Shown here piece by piece: positions 13,372-22,809 of a stretch of DNA of 64,000 nucleotides. The position numbers and the translations under genes are program-made. The stretch is taken from NCBI RefSeq assembly GCF_000285515.1, contig NZ_HE610964.1:10848-74847 (forward strand). The letters are read 5' to 3'. The notes below the pieces were generated by a model. It was not told where the DNA came from, made no database searches, and worked only from the letters and a program-made list of their open reading frames with translations. The DNA comes from Paenibacillus senegalensis JC66. GTDB lineage: Bacteria; Bacillota; Bacilli; Paenibacillales; NBRC-103111. Position 1 is the stretch's first letter. Each line of letters begins with the position of its first letter.

Positions 13372-14090
13372 AGGGTTAAACCTTCCTGCTTATTATCGTC
13401 TTCCTTGGCCGCCTTCACGGTGTCCAGTGCTTCCGCTAAGTTATCATATACCGCATTGCCCACTACTATCGTATCGGCCACAGCCGCAGCCTTCCGAGCC
13501 TTCGCAGCATTGGTAATCCCGCCGCCGTAGAACAAGCGCGATTCCTCCAAGACTCGAGCAGCCCGGGAAACAAGCTCCAGATCGCCATAAATGCCGCTGT
13601 ATTCAACGTAAAATACAGGGAAGCGAAACAGCTTGTCCGCCATGCGGGCATAAGCTATCAAGTCTTGCTCATCAAGCGAAGCCTCCGCTTCCGTCACCCG
13701 AGCTGCTGTGGATTCCTCATTCAAAATAACGTAGCCCTCCGCCAGAACGGCGCTCCAATCAATAACAGCTCCGTATTCTTTGAGCGCACGCTGCTGGTGC
13801 CCGCAAATCCAGTCTCCATTGCGGGTGTTCAAGACAATGGGGATCAGATAGCCGTCGAATCCGGGAACTACCGAATCAATGGCCGATATTTCCTGAACGC
13901 AGGGAAGTGCATACCTTCGAATCCGCCCCAAAAGCTCTACCGTATTATCAAAAGTGACCCCGGATGAGCCTCCTACAATAATCGCATCCGTGCCGGATAG
14001 ACAAATCCTTTCCAGCGCATCATCGGACAGGCTTCGGTCAGGATCCAATTTAAAAACATGCTTCCACTGCTTGATTTCATCTAATAGCAT
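13368..14090 (-). CDS. pcrB: Heptaprenylglyceryl phosphate synthase PcrB
   Basis: A 240-residue TIM-barrel prenyltransferase that joins sn-glycerol-1-phosphate to a heptaprenyl diphosphate, giving an archaeal-type ether lipid precursor in Bacillales. Visible family signatures are [10 protein letters not shown] near residue 42, YVEYSGIYG and the phosphate-binding FYGGGI near the C-terminus. It is the first gene of the pcrB-pcrA-ligA set and overlaps pcrA by four bases. The hairpin at 14336-14377 separates it from the Gld-like operon upstream, so it probably has its own promoter in 14091-14335. Confidence 0.93.
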   Translation of the reverse strand: MLLDEIKQWKHVFKLDPDRSLSDDALERICLSGTDAIIVGGSSGVTFDNTVELLGRIRRYALPCVQEISAIDSVVPGFDGYLIPIVLNTRNGDWICGHQQRALKEYGAVIDWSAVLAEGYVILNEESTAARVTEAEASLDEQDLIAYARMADKLFRFPVFYVEYSGIYGDLELVSRAARVLEESRLFYGGGITNAAKARKAAAVADTIVVGNAVYDNLAEALDTVKAAKEDDNKQEGLTL

Positions 14091-14335
14091 TCATACCCTC
14101 CGCTCTGTCCGCCGGGCCTCGCCGCGTTCTTTTCTGCTGTATCTTCCATTCATCAAAATCGGATCGAATAATTATTACTCTTTCAGTCTATTCCAGCCCT
14201 TTAAGCGTGTCAAATCACCCTGCAGAGGAATAATCCGGAGGCTGCACATCCCCCTTATTAAGGGACTTCAGGCAAGTAGGCACCCCTTTTATTTTCCTGC
14301 AAACATCTGGGTTGACAAAACACCGTGCCGCAAAA

Positions 14336-14377
14336 AATCAGCCAAATACCGCCGTTCCAAGCGATACTTGACTGATT
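14336..14377 (-). terminator. Rho-independent terminator of the Gld-like ABC operon
   Basis: A 17-base stem (14336-14352 with 14361-14377), fully paired when three G-U pairs are allowed, with an eight-base loop and a run of six T on the minus strand. It lies just after the DUF4340 gene. Confidence 0.8.
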
Positions 14378-14387
14378 AATGGTATGT

Positions 14388-15341
14388 CTACTCCCCTTCA
14401 AGAAAAGCAAGTCCTTGCTGGAACCATTGCTCGATCTCCGCAGATCCGGCACTGTATATCCATGGGCTTCCCTCTTTATGGACCCTTACAGAGTCTTCTT
14501 GAAGATATCCGGTAAACGTATATTCAGCTACTTCTCCATCTCTGTTTTCCCTGACCTTGATAATTAAATCAGAGGAAGCTTCAGCCGCTGCGGCCCCATC
14601 CTCAAAGGCCTCAAAGGGCATGGGCAGTTCATCGGTATAGATCGTTGTCAGACTATCCAGTAAGGCGGAGCCTTGGGGGGGTTCAAGCGTAACGCCACCC
14701 AAGCTCCAGGATGCCTCATAAGGAGCCTTCTCCGTCTCCTGCTTCTCAAGCAGCCACTGCTGTCCCTGCCACTGCACCTCCAGGGCTTCAACTTGATTAT
14801 AGGAGAGCTTGAATACATTTTTTTCAATTAGGTCAATAGCTCCTTTAGTCAATGAGGTAACGGTACTCTCAGGCAGGGTAAATACAGTATCTTCTTCATC
14901 GACTCTGACATAATAATGAGCGGAAACAGGCGAAGCCGATCCGACCGACAACGTATGATCAGCACCATCATCCCATTGTACAGCAAGCTGATGGGCAGGA
15001 CTGTCAAGTCCAAATTCCGCCATGTTTGCCGACTGCCCTTCTATTTTATCCGTATAGCTCATCGATTCGAATGCCGTCAGCCATTGCTCGATCATAAACG
15101 GGTTCACCGGAAATTCATCCGGCTGCAGCATGGTCCACCCTGCCTCTCCAAGCTGCAGCTCAACCGTTTCATCCGGAGAGATAAGCATAAGATTGACGAC
15201 CTTCTCAGCTCCCTCTCCATTAACCAGGAGCGGGGAATGTTCCGGCTCAGCCGGTTCCTGGAACCAGGATTGCGAAGAAGCATACCAAAAACCAGCCGCA
15301 CATAGGAGCACCAGAAATATAGTAGGCCAATACTTCTTCAA
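14388..15341 (-). CDS. DUF4340-domain protein of a Gld-like ABC operon
   Basis: About 317 residues with an N-terminal membrane anchor (residues 5-22, an uncleaved or lipid-free signal) and a large extracytoplasmic beta-rich domain of the DUF4340 family. The frame is open to 15377 within the previous gene, but a TTG at 15341 preceded by AAAGGGTGAGGA gives the expected short basic N-terminus MKKYWPTIF; I favour it. It is the last gene of the operon and follows the GldG-like gene by a few bases. DUF4340 and GldG-like proteins commonly travel together with the ABC pair; their biochemical role in Firmicutes is not established. Confidence 0.75.
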   Translation of the reverse strand: MKKYWPTIFLVLLCAAGFWYASSQSWFQEPAEPEHSPLLVNGEGAEKVVNLMLISPDETVELQLGEAGWTMLQPDEFPVNPFMIEQWLTAFESMSYTDKIEGQSANMAEFGLDSPAHQLAVQWDDGADHTLSVGSASPVSAHYYVRVDEEDTVFTLPESTVTSLTKGAIDLIEKNVFKLSYNQVEALEVQWQGQQWLLEKQETEKAPYEASWSLGGVTLEPPQGSALLDSLTTIYTDELPMPFEAFEDGAAAAEASSDLIIKVRENRDGEVAEYTFTGYLQEDSVRVHKEGSPWIYSAGSAEIEQWFQQGLAFLEGE

Positions 15342-15348
15342 TCCATCC

Positions 15349-16752
15349 TCACCCTTTCTTCCTTCTCCACCATACAATGGCCCCCATTACCAGAAAAACA
15401 ATCGGCAGAACCATAACGGTCAGAGTAAAAATCAAGTTGCCCTGCTGACGTGTAATATAAACCTGCTGCAAAAGAGCCTCTTCCCGCGGGCGAATAGTCA
15501 TTTCATTAGTCTGCCCGTGAAGCCAGCCCACGCTATTCAAAATAAAATCCCGGTTGCCCTGCTGAGCCAGCATCTGATCCTGCAAAAAGACGCCATTGCC
15601 AATCACAACGGCCTGAGCCTCGCCTTGTTCATCCTCCACGGCATAGGCCAGGTGCAGAGGACCGGTCAGATCGCCTTCTGCCGGCTCCAAATCCTCTTCC
15701 GTCATCGTCCCCGACCAGATCGCCCCAAGCTCCTTCTTCCCGTGGGCCTGACTCGAGGTCTTCAGCAAAGCCGTAACGTAGCTTTCCCCGCTTTCCTCGC
15801 TGGCCGCCCCACTGCTAAGAGCCATAGCGGCAGGCAAAATGGCTACCCGGTCCTCCTGACCCAGTTTATTGACAATGTCATGAATCCCAAACTCCGGTAC
15901 AATCGCCAGGGGATCCTTGATCAGCGTCTGACTTGCTTCTACCACCAATGCTTGTTCATTGACAATGCCATATTCGCCAAGCAGGGCATCCCATTGTGTC
16001 CATTGGTCCATGTCGGGCACCAGATCAATAGTCATCAGCAGCCTGCCATCCGCCGCGAGGAAAGGCTTCAGCAGCCCGGCTTCCTCTTCACTTAAATCCG
16101 ATTGCGGGGAGAGAACGAGAATCGTCTCAGCATCCTCGGGAAGAGCCCCTTCCCGCAAAAGATTTAAGTCCCGGACTTCATATCCCTCTCCCTCCAGGCT
16201 TTGCCGAAAAGCGGGCAGCTCCGAAGATGTAAACTCTCCATGTCCGGTTAGAAAATAAAGCGGCCGAAGGTCGTCCGACGTTAAATTTTTGATCGCCTGG
16301 GTAAACCGCTGTTCACCACTGAACGAATATGTAGTATCCGTAGAGCCGTAACCAAACAGTTCGTAGCTGGATAGGGAGCTTGTCTTCTCTCCGCTCTCGA
16401 ATATAATCGTCCCCAGCTGAGTGACCTGATACTTCTGTGCCATGGACGGCTGCTGCACCGGATCGATTTCCTCGAAGCTGATTAAGCTGCTTCGCTTCTC
16501 ATATTCTTTTAGCAAATCAGCAACTTGTCTATCCATATAAGGATCTTGCGAGATAAACGAGACAATATGCACTGGTAGCTGCAATTCCTCCAGCACGGTT
16601 AAGGTCTGATCAGCCAGCGTAAACCTTTTGTTCTCGGTCCAATCCCACTGGAGTCCCTTCACAGAGTTGAGAAAAACGGTAAGCACGATAAATATTCCTA
16701 CAACAGCTATAGAAAAAACGGCCGCATTTGTTCCTCTAATCCATTGCTTCAC
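15349..16752 (-). CDS. GldG-family extracytoplasmic protein of an ABC system
   Basis: A 467-residue protein with an N-terminal transmembrane helix (about 10-30), a large external domain of the ABC_transp_aux/GldG family (start of the domain NKRFTLADQTLTVLEEL) and a second transmembrane helix near the C-terminus (about 440-462) before a basic RRKKG tail. The GTG start is supported by GGAGG eight bases upstream. In Bacteroidetes, GldG works with GldA and GldF in gliding; here the same gene set occurs in a Gram-positive background where gliding is not expected, so the role is open. Confidence 0.8.
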   Translation of the reverse strand: MKQWIRGTNAAVFSIAVVGIFIVLTVFLNSVKGLQWDWTENKRFTLADQTLTVLEELQLPVHIVSFISQDPYMDRQVADLLKEYEKRSSLISFEEIDPVQQPSMAQKYQVTQLGTIIFESGEKTSSLSSYELFGYGSTDTTYSFSGEQRFTQAIKNLTSDDLRPLYFLTGHGEFTSSELPAFRQSLEGEGYEVRDLNLLREGALPEDAETILVLSPQSDLSEEEAGLLKPFLAADGRLLMTIDLVPDMDQWTQWDALLGEYGIVNEQALVVEASQTLIKDPLAIVPEFGIHDIVNKLGQEDRVAILPAAMALSSGAASEESGESYVTALLKTSSQAHGKKELGAIWSGTMTEEDLEPAEGDLTGPLHLAYAVEDEQGEAQAVVIGNGVFLQDQMLAQQGNRDFILNSVGWLHGQTNEMTIRPREEALLQQVYITRQQGNLIFTLTVMVLPIVFLVMGAIVWWRRKKG

Positions 16753-16764
16753 GTTTTTCGCCTC

Positions 16765-17475
16765 CTATCTCCAGCGTTTACTTTCCAATGTTTGTCGGCT
16801 AAGGACAATAAATACAGCGGACAAAGTAACATAAAACAAGACATCCGCAGCGTCAAACACGCCCTTCATCATGTTCTCCATTCGTCCTACGATAGAGAAC
16901 ATGCCAATAATCTCGCGAGCGGAATAGAATAAGCTTTCACCTATCCAATCAATCATCCAAAGCCCCATTAGCAGAGCGAAGCCAATGATCCCCGCTACCA
17001 TCTGATGCGCAGTTAGCGTTGATGCGAAGAGACCAACCGCCATCATAGCGGCTCCCAGCAAAAATAAACTAACATAAGTCAGCCACAATACCGGCATATC
17101 CAGATCGCCGAAGTAAGACATAATCAGTGGATAAATGAGCGACCCGGCAACTAATAAAAATTGCACCAGCAGAGCAGCCGCATATTTGCCGATCACAATA
17201 TCCCATATCGAGGCCGGCGATGTCAGGAGCAGCTCATCTGTCCCCTGCCGCAGCTCGTCGGAAACTAAGCGCATCGTCAATAGAGGAACGGTAAATAAAT
17301 ACAGCACCAGAATATTGCCAAGAAAAGCCCGAATATCAACGACCGGAAACGATAAAAAATCAAGGCTAAACATGAAGCCGCTGACGGCAAAGAAAAAGGC
17401 GAAGGCCACATAAGCGGTTGGAGAATAAAAATATAGCTGCAGCTCCTTGCGGCAAATCGCGCCAATCTTACTCAT
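16765..17475 (-). CDS. ABC transporter permease, GldF/ABC-2 type
   Basis: A 236-residue integral membrane protein with six hydrophobic segments, of the ABC-2 permease family related to GldF (SDELRQGTDELLLTSP is a typical coupling region). A GGAGGG site precedes the ATG; the start overlaps the ATPase gene by eight bases and the stop is 12 bases from the next gene, so it is inside a tight operon. It should pair with the ATPase upstream as the membrane channel. Confidence 0.85.
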   Translation of the reverse strand: MSKIGAICRKELQLYFYSPTAYVAFAFFFAVSGFMFSLDFLSFPVVDIRAFLGNILVLYLFTVPLLTMRLVSDELRQGTDELLLTSPASIWDIVIGKYAAALLVQFLLVAGSLIYPLIMSYFGDLDMPVLWLTYVSLFLLGAAMMAVGLFASTLTAHQMVAGIIGFALLMGLWMIDWIGESLFYSAREIIGMFSIVGRMENMMKGVFDAADVLFYVTLSAVFIVLSRQTLESKRWR

Positions 17476-18514
17476 GGTCCTGTCCCTCCTGTTCCTGCGG
17501 GCTAGAAGCCCCTTTTATGGCAGCATCAGTAGCGGGGATAGGGGCTTCCCCCAGCTCGGCAGCTTCCTCATCTGTCGTTAATTTGACGAAGATGTCCTCC
17601 AAAGTCATTCCATCCCGCTTCATTTCGAGAATCGGGAAACCGCTGGCCGCCATTTTATAAAAAAGAGCTTCTCTGATATCTTTCTTCTCCTTTGCTGAAA
17701 TGAGCAAGCTGACCGTTTCGCTCTCTTCCGGCCGCACGGTTGAATCAGCACGAAGCTCAACCTCCGCCACCTCTTCCATCTGGCGAATCTCTTGAACAAC
17801 TTGTGCCTTAATTCCTTTGACTTGCAGGTGAACTTTAAAGGTCTGTTCCATCGACTCCGCAAGCCGTTCCGGCTTCTCATCCAGCACAATCCTTCCTTGA
17901 TTTATAATGAGCACCCGGTTGCAAATCGTGTTCACCTCAGGAAGAATATGCGTGCTCAGCAAAACGGTATGATTCTCCCCGAGCTCCTGGATCAGCTGAC
18001 GGATCTCAATGATTTGATTCGGGTCCAGTCCGGAAGTGGGTTCATCCAACACCAATAAATCAGGCTCGTGAATAATAGCTTGAGCCAGTCCTAGCCGCTG
18101 TTTATATCCCTTGGACAAGCTGCGAATAATCTGCTTTTCTCTGCCGGATAGCCCCAGCTTATAAATAACTGCTTCCAGTCTCTCTGCCTGCTTTTTACGC
18201 GGGACTTCCCGCAAATCTGCAACGAATTTCAAATAAGACTCCACCGTCATTTCCGGGTAAAGCGGCGGAATTTCAGGCAGATAACCGATTTTTTTACGTG
18301 CTTTAGCAGGCTGATCATTCATGGAAAGCCCGTCCACCTCAATCGTCCCCTGAGACGGATTCAGGTAGCCGGTAATCATTCTCATCGTGGTCGTCTTGCC
18401 GGCACCATTAGGGCCGAGAAAGCCAACAATTTCCCCGCGGGCAATCGAAAAGCTGATATCCTCCACCCCTCTTTGGTTTTGAAACACCTTGCTGACATTC
18501 TTCACTTCCAGCAC
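17468..18514 (-). CDS. ABC transporter ATPase, GldA-like
   Basis: A 348-residue ATPase with Walker A GPNGAGKT (about 34-41), a signature in the form LSKGYKQR, Walker B LLVLDEPTSGLDP and the switch histidine in STHILPE. About 130 residues beyond the core ATPase form a C-terminal regulatory domain with a variable acidic tail. The GTG start has AGGAGG eight bases upstream. It is the first gene of a four-gene operon (ATPase, permease, GldG-like, DUF4340), and the upstream intergenic region (18515-18768) must hold its promoter. Confidence 0.88.
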   Translation of the reverse strand: MLEVKNVSKVFQNQRGVEDISFSIARGEIVGFLGPNGAGKTTTMRMITGYLNPSQGTIEVDGLSMNDQPAKARKKIGYLPEIPPLYPEMTVESYLKFVADLREVPRKKQAERLEAVIYKLGLSGREKQIIRSLSKGYKQRLGLAQAIIHEPDLLVLDEPTSGLDPNQIIEIRQLIQELGENHTVLLSTHILPEVNTICNRVLIINQGRIVLDEKPERLAESMEQTFKVHLQVKGIKAQVVQEIRQMEEVAEVELRADSTVRPEESETVSLLISAKEKKDIREALFYKMAASGFPILEMKRDGMTLEDIFVKLTTDEEAAELGEAPIPATDAAIKGASSPQEQEGQDHE

Positions 18515-18768
18515 GTTACCAACCTCCTGGCCCTATTTTTCCGCTTCACACATTGTTCACAAAATCGAACCTAACTTTACCTTTAAAACAATAAAGAAAC
18601 CTTAAGTTCACCTAAATGCAGGCTTAAAAAAATGTGACTAAAATGTGAACGGATTAATAAGCTGCATATATTAATTTCCATTTTGCGAACTTTTTTATAT
18701 TTTCTATTCGTTTGGAAGGAACTTTCTTCTTGATTGGCGAACTATTTTAGAAGGTGAGGTGACAGATT

Positions 18769-18996
18769 ATGTATCGTTTTAAATCGCTGAACACTGATAT
18801 GGAACTATTCACGGCAGCACTACTCCAGCATAAAGTATCGGTCTGGACGAAAACAGCCGACGATATCTATGCCTTATTGGATGACGGGGGCATTATTCAA
18901 AAAATCACCCCTGACTGCGTTGTCATTCGATACACAGACGGCAGTGGAAATAAAGAATATTATTTGCGCGATGAGTGCGATTTCCGCATAGAATAA
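18769..18996 (+). CDS. Conserved-looking small hypothetical protein
   Basis: A 75-residue, mixed alpha/beta soluble protein without signal or membrane segment. The site AAGGTGAGGTG just ahead of the ATG is strong, and codon use looks coding. I do not recognise the family. It is a single gene between the divergent Gld-like operon and a bidirectional terminator. Confidence 0.65.
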   Translation: MYRFKSLNTDMELFTAALLQHKVSVWTKTADDIYALLDDGGIIQKITPDCVVIRYTDGSGNKEYYLRDECDFRIE

Positions 18997-19112
18997 AGCC
19001 CAGACTCGTGTAGCACAGACAAATTCCCCTGTTCCATACGGAAAAATGCTGCCTCTAACCATCCCTTGATTTTTGAGACGGTTCGGGTTATCGCAGCCTT
19101 GAACACTAAAGG

Positions 19113-19155
19113 AAAAGAACCTCCTGGATAAGATGAAGTGCCAGGGGGTTCTTTT
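19113..19155. terminator. Bidirectional Rho-independent terminator
   Basis: A 15-base nearly perfect stem, AAAAGAACCTCCTGG pairing with CCAGGGGGTTCTTTT, around a 13-base loop. It has A's on the left and T's on the right, so it can serve both the small plus-strand gene and the converging U32 gene. Confidence 0.85.
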
Positions 19156-19165
19156 GCTGTTGCAA

Positions 19166-21688
19166 TTATTTTACTAATTGGCCTCGAGTTACTCCGAGCT
19201 GATTCGTCGCCTTCAATGTTTTCCAAACCTGGGTGCCGCTGATCTGGCCCTTCAACGCCCGATCATATAAGGAGATCACTTCCTTCACTTTATCCCCGCT
19301 TTCCTCCAGGAACTCCAAACGGTAGGTCGACACACCCAGCTCAACAAATTGTGGTATATATTCTGAACCCGATTGTTCTATAGCATTGTATACCGTATTT
19401 CGGCAGCCTTCATCAACCCGAACGGGATGCGACATGCCAATACGATCCTGAAGTGAAACCCGATGCTGTTCACAAGGCCTGCCGCAATTCGTGTAATCAG
19501 TCCCTTCACTCAGGAAAGTACAATATACACAGTGCTCCGTATGAAACATCGGCAGATGCTGATGGATAACCAGTTCAGTCTTGGCAGTATCCGTTTGTCT
19601 CAACAAATCGATCATCTGCTGGATGTTCAAGTCGTATGAAGGGGTTACCCGGGTACATCCCGCCTCAAGAAAGACATCAACCGCTTTATGGTTGGCAATA
19701 TTCAGGGAAAAATCCCCAATGAGCTCCGGATGGTATGCCTCGGTCTCCTCTTGTCTCTTCTTCATAAAATAATACAAGGCGGCTGGATTACGAACCAACA
19801 CCCCATCTGGCTGCAGCTTCAGGAGATGATTGAAGTATCCGTTTTCCCCGGGCATATGAATGCGGGGCGTGGCCAACACTATAGCTCGCCCAGCGCTGCG
19901 AACTGCCCGAACGGCATCCGGATACTGTTTAATGAACTCAAAGTCGGCATAGATCGTTTGCACATGCGTTTCCAGTACCGCATGCACTTGCTCGAGAGAC
20001 CGGCATAAGGCGATCAGCCGCGGCTCTCTAGCAGCTTCCGCGGGCAGCATTGAATCAGCTGCTGACGGACTCGATATAACTGTTGAACTGCCATGCTTGC
20101 GATAGACAGGCGGCTTTTGCCTCTCGGCCTCCAGGAGCTTTACAGCTTCCCTGCGGATGCGGTTCAGCTCGCGTATCGGCAGGATCGCCTCACCGGCTAT
20201 ATGCTGCTGCAGTTCCTCCAGGTAAAACAAAGTCCCGCCTAGCCGGCCCAATTGTTCCTTGAGCAGTACTTCATCAAGCGGTCTTTTGTTCGCCGCCTCC
20301 AGATGCTGCTCAGATTCCACGGTGACGGTATGGCCTCCCGCCTTATCGGTCCAAATAGTCTTCAGAGGCTGGCCAACGCCCCCAACTGCTTTGACCTGAA
20401 GCGGAAACTGGCGGTAGGGCTTGTCTGTTTCAAATGTGGCCCGCAGCCTCTTATCGAGGTGAGGGTCATTGGTTTTCCAAATTCGATCGCCTACATGGAC
20501 CCGGGACAAATCCACATCCTGACGGCCCGGTACAATTTCGATCTTGCCGCCGCGCGCTTCATTCTCCAGCTTGCGCCCTTTTTTCCGCAGATCGTATACC
20601 CTACCGCCCTCTTCTTTCTTTGTCGGATCACCTGCATCGAATACGATGCCGTCTCCTCTTTTCAGGGGAGCTTCCAGCTCGCATACGACACCGTCCCTCA
20701 GCTTCTGAATGACCCTGCCCAAATAGACTCCCCGGCTCTTCGGAAAGGTCCCGTCGACCAGTTGTTTATTATTGGTTCCTTTAAGAAAGCCGTAAGTGAA
20801 GCCGCGTGAAAAGCTCTGTTCCAGCTCCCGCATTTCTTCTCTTGTCGGCTTGGACTTGTCTCCGGCAAAGTAACGGTCTATAGCCGCACGGTATTTCGAG
20901 ACGACGTTGGCCACGTATTCCGGAGATTTTAAGCGGCCTTCGATCTTGAAGGAACGAACCCCGGCCTCAATTAATTCGGGGATCAATTCAAGGGCGGCCA
21001 TATCTTTAGGGGAGAGCAAATAAGCTACGTCCCCCATTGGCTTTTGCACACCATCCACCATAAGATCGTACGGCAGCCGGCAGGCTTGGGCACACTCCCC
21101 CCGATTGGCGGAGCGTCCTCCCCACATTTCGGAGGTGAGGCATTGCCCCGAGTAGGAAACACACAGTGCTCCATGTACAAACACTTCCATCGGCAGCCGT
21201 GCTTGCTCTCCTATGGTTCGTATTTGCTTCAGGTTATTTTCCCGGCCGAGAACAACCAGCTCCAGCCCAAACGGTTTGGTGAACTCGACAGCTTCCGGCG
21301 AAGTAATCGTCATTTGAGTAGAACCGTGGATAGGAAAATCAGGGGATAGCTCACGAATAAGCTTAACCAGGCCGTAATCCTGCACAATGACCGCGTCTAC
21401 TCCGGCATCGATGCAGGCTTCAACCAACTGTCTGGCTTCTTCCAGTTCGTCTTCAAACACTAATATGTTAAAGGTCAAATATCCCTTGACTCCATATAAA
21501 TGAAGAAAGGACATAATTTCCGGCAGCTCATCCATGCGAAAATTGTGGGCTCTGGCCCGGGCGTTAAATTTTTCGACTCCGAAAAATACAGCATCTGCGC
21601 CATTGGCTACCGCTGCCCGCATACAGTCCCAATCGCCGGCAGGCGCTAACAGCTCTATATGGTTTTTGCTCGTAATGGACATAGTCAA
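19166..21688 (-). CDS. U32-family protein with DUF3656 domain, RlhA-like
   Basis: An 840-residue protein. The N-terminal half is a peptidase U32 domain with the signature region GALCVSYSGQC, then GRSANRGECAQACRLPY and AGVRSFKIEGRLK; a DUF3656 region follows, and a second cysteine cluster lies near the C-terminus (HCVYC ... NCGRPC). In E. coli the U32/DUF3656 protein RlhA is needed for hydroxylation of a 23S rRNA cytidine, and the signatures match RlhA better than the tRNA-hydroxylating TrhP. It is longer than RlhA because of an extra C-terminal cysteine-containing part, so the exact target is uncertain. A TTG start at 21688 is seven bases from GGAGG; an ATG two codons on is the alternative. 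Confidence 0.85.
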   Translation of the reverse strand: MTMSITSKNHIELLAPAGDWDCMRAAVANGADAVFFGVEKFNARARAHNFRMDELPEIMSFLHLYGVKGYLTFNILVFEDELEEARQLVEACIDAGVDAVIVQDYGLVKLIRELSPDFPIHGSTQMTITSPEAVEFTKPFGLELVVLGRENNLKQIRTIGEQARLPMEVFVHGALCVSYSGQCLTSEMWGGRSANRGECAQACRLPYDLMVDGVQKPMGDVAYLLSPKDMAALELIPELIEAGVRSFKIEGRLKSPEYVANVVSKYRAAIDRYFAGDKSKPTREEMRELEQSFSRGFTYGFLKGTNNKQLVDGTFPKSRGVYLGRVIQKLRDGVVCELEAPLKRGDGIVFDAGDPTKKEEGGRVYDLRKKGRKLENEARGGKIEIVPGRQDVDLSRVHVGDRIWKTNDPHLDKRLRATFETDKPYRQFPLQVKAVGGVGQPLKTIWTDKAGGHTVTVESEQHLEAANKRPLDEVLLKEQLGRLGGTLFYLEELQQHIAGEAILPIRELNRIRREAVKLLEAERQKPPVYRKHGSSTVISSPSAADSMLPAEAAREPRLIALCRSLEQVHAVLETHVQTIYADFEFIKQYPDAVRAVRSAGRAIVLATPRIHMPGENGYFNHLLKLQPDGVLVRNPAALYYFMKKRQEETEAYHPELIGDFSLNIANHKAVDVFLEAGCTRVTPSYDLNIQQMIDLLRQTDTAKTELVIHQHLPMFHTEHCVYCTFLSEGTDYTNCGRPCEQHRVSLQDRIGMSHPVRVDEGCRNTVYNAIEQSGSEYIPQFVELGVSTYRLEFLEESGDKVKEVISLYDRALKGQISGTQVWKTLKATNQLGVTRGQLVK

Positions 21689-21790
21689 TATTGATCCTCC
21701 ATTCTAGAAACAAGTTCCGGCTCCCGTGTTCTTGCCGCATATGAGGCCTCAATCCCAAGCGCGGAACTCCACTCCCAGTGTAACAGAATA

Positions 21791-21848
21791 AGCAGGCATC
21801 CACCAACTAAAATAATGGCTCGCTTTAGCCAGTTGGTTAATGCCTGCT
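21791..21848. terminator. Long three-step intergenic hairpin
   Basis: Nested stems AGCAGGCAT/ATGCCTGCT, ACCAACT/AGTTGGT and GGCT/AGCC form one 58-base hairpin with a six-base terminal loop. It lies 41 bases beyond the stop of the next gene on the minus strand. There is no clear T run, so it may be a terminator or an mRNA-stabilising structure. Confidence 0.5.
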
Positions 21849-21888
21849 TGGTATGCTTTTGGATTCAAACTCTATAAGTACGTGTCGG

Positions 21889-22809
21889 TTAGCCTGAGAT
21901 TTGGTTATGGCGGATTTGACCGTCCTCGAACATTCTATATTCGAAGACATGACCGTTGTCCACATAGTACAAGGCATAGCTGCTGACAGTTTGTGCTGGC
22001 CCCCAGCTAATGAACAGCTGAGCTTCCAGATATCCAGCCAGCAAGCCGGCAATATTCACTTCCGCCGGATTGTCTGAAGCCGGTGAATGGGGCACAGCGC
22101 CCAGTGCATATTGCCAGACAATGGATTCATCGATTGCGCTGTGGAATTCCTTGTAATGGCTGCCCCATTGGTCGATGATGTCACGCACGCTTTGATGCAA
22201 AGCAACATTCTGGTTCACTATGGCAAGCCAGCCTTTCGTTGACGGTCCCACAGCATCTCTCACTTCCTGCGATCCGTCCTCGGCGCTTTCATTTATTTCC
22301 TCTAGTTCTGTATCTTCACTGAAATCGGGGGATTCCAGCTCGCTGACATCATCCACTCCGGCTACCTGTTCAGCAGGAGCCCCCAAATCACTACTTTCAC
22401 TTAAATCTTGCTCGTTTACCGGATTAACTTCATCCGTTCCAATTGGTTCTACAGGTTGCTGATCGCTTTCCTGCCGCCCTGATTCCCGATACTGTTCAGC
22501 TGATGGAGAAGCTCCGGTTTCGGACTGCCCATGACTCCCCGTTACGGCCTGCCGGTCTTGTGGACTGCGGGGCGCTTCATTATCCGGATGGGCTTGGGAT
22601 GGGGAAGACACCGGATGGCTTGGATTTGTCTCAACCAGGGAAAGGCTGTGATTCACTGCCGGCTCGATTTCCTCCAAAGATGAAGCTGCCTTCCATGAGA
22701 AGCCAGCTCCATCTGCAGGGGTCCCTCCCCAGCCGGCCGTCTTGGCTATGCCTACGGTGGAAGCAAACAGTATTACGGTCATTGCTCCGGATATGATGTA
22801 TTTGTTCAT
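21889..22809 (-). CDS. Secreted or membrane-anchored protein of unknown function
   Basis: A 306-residue protein starting MNKYIISGAMTVILF, a short basic N-terminus and hydrophobic segment that act as signal or anchor. Residues of roughly 40-190 are low in complexity, rich in S, E, D, P and Q, and look like a disordered linker. The last 115 residues form a compact domain that I do not recognise. The ATG at 22809 has GAGGAGG 11 bases upstream; an in-frame ATG at 22836 has none. It stands alone and is divergent from the surface-aminoacylation operon. Confidence 0.7.
   Translation of the reverse strand: MNKYIISGAMTVILFASTVGIAKTAGWGGTPADGAGFSWKAASSLEEIEPAVNHSLSLVETNPSHPVSSPSQAHPDNEAPRSPQDRQAVTGSHGQSETGASPSAEQYRESGRQESDQQPVEPIGTDEVNPVNEQDLSESSDLGAPAEQVAGVDDVSELESPDFSEDTELEEINESAEDGSQEVRDAVGPSTKGWLAIVNQNVALHQSVRDIIDQWGSHYKEFHSAIDESIVWQYALGAVPHSPASDNPAEVNIAGLLAGYLEAQLFISWGPAQTVSSYALYYVDNGHVFEYRMFEDGQIRHNQISG

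Noticed and set aside
15130-16095. 321-residue plus-strand open frame across the GldG-like gene
   Set aside because: Composition (H, Q, R, N rich) is typical of an antisense shadow, and the minus-strand genes are coherent.
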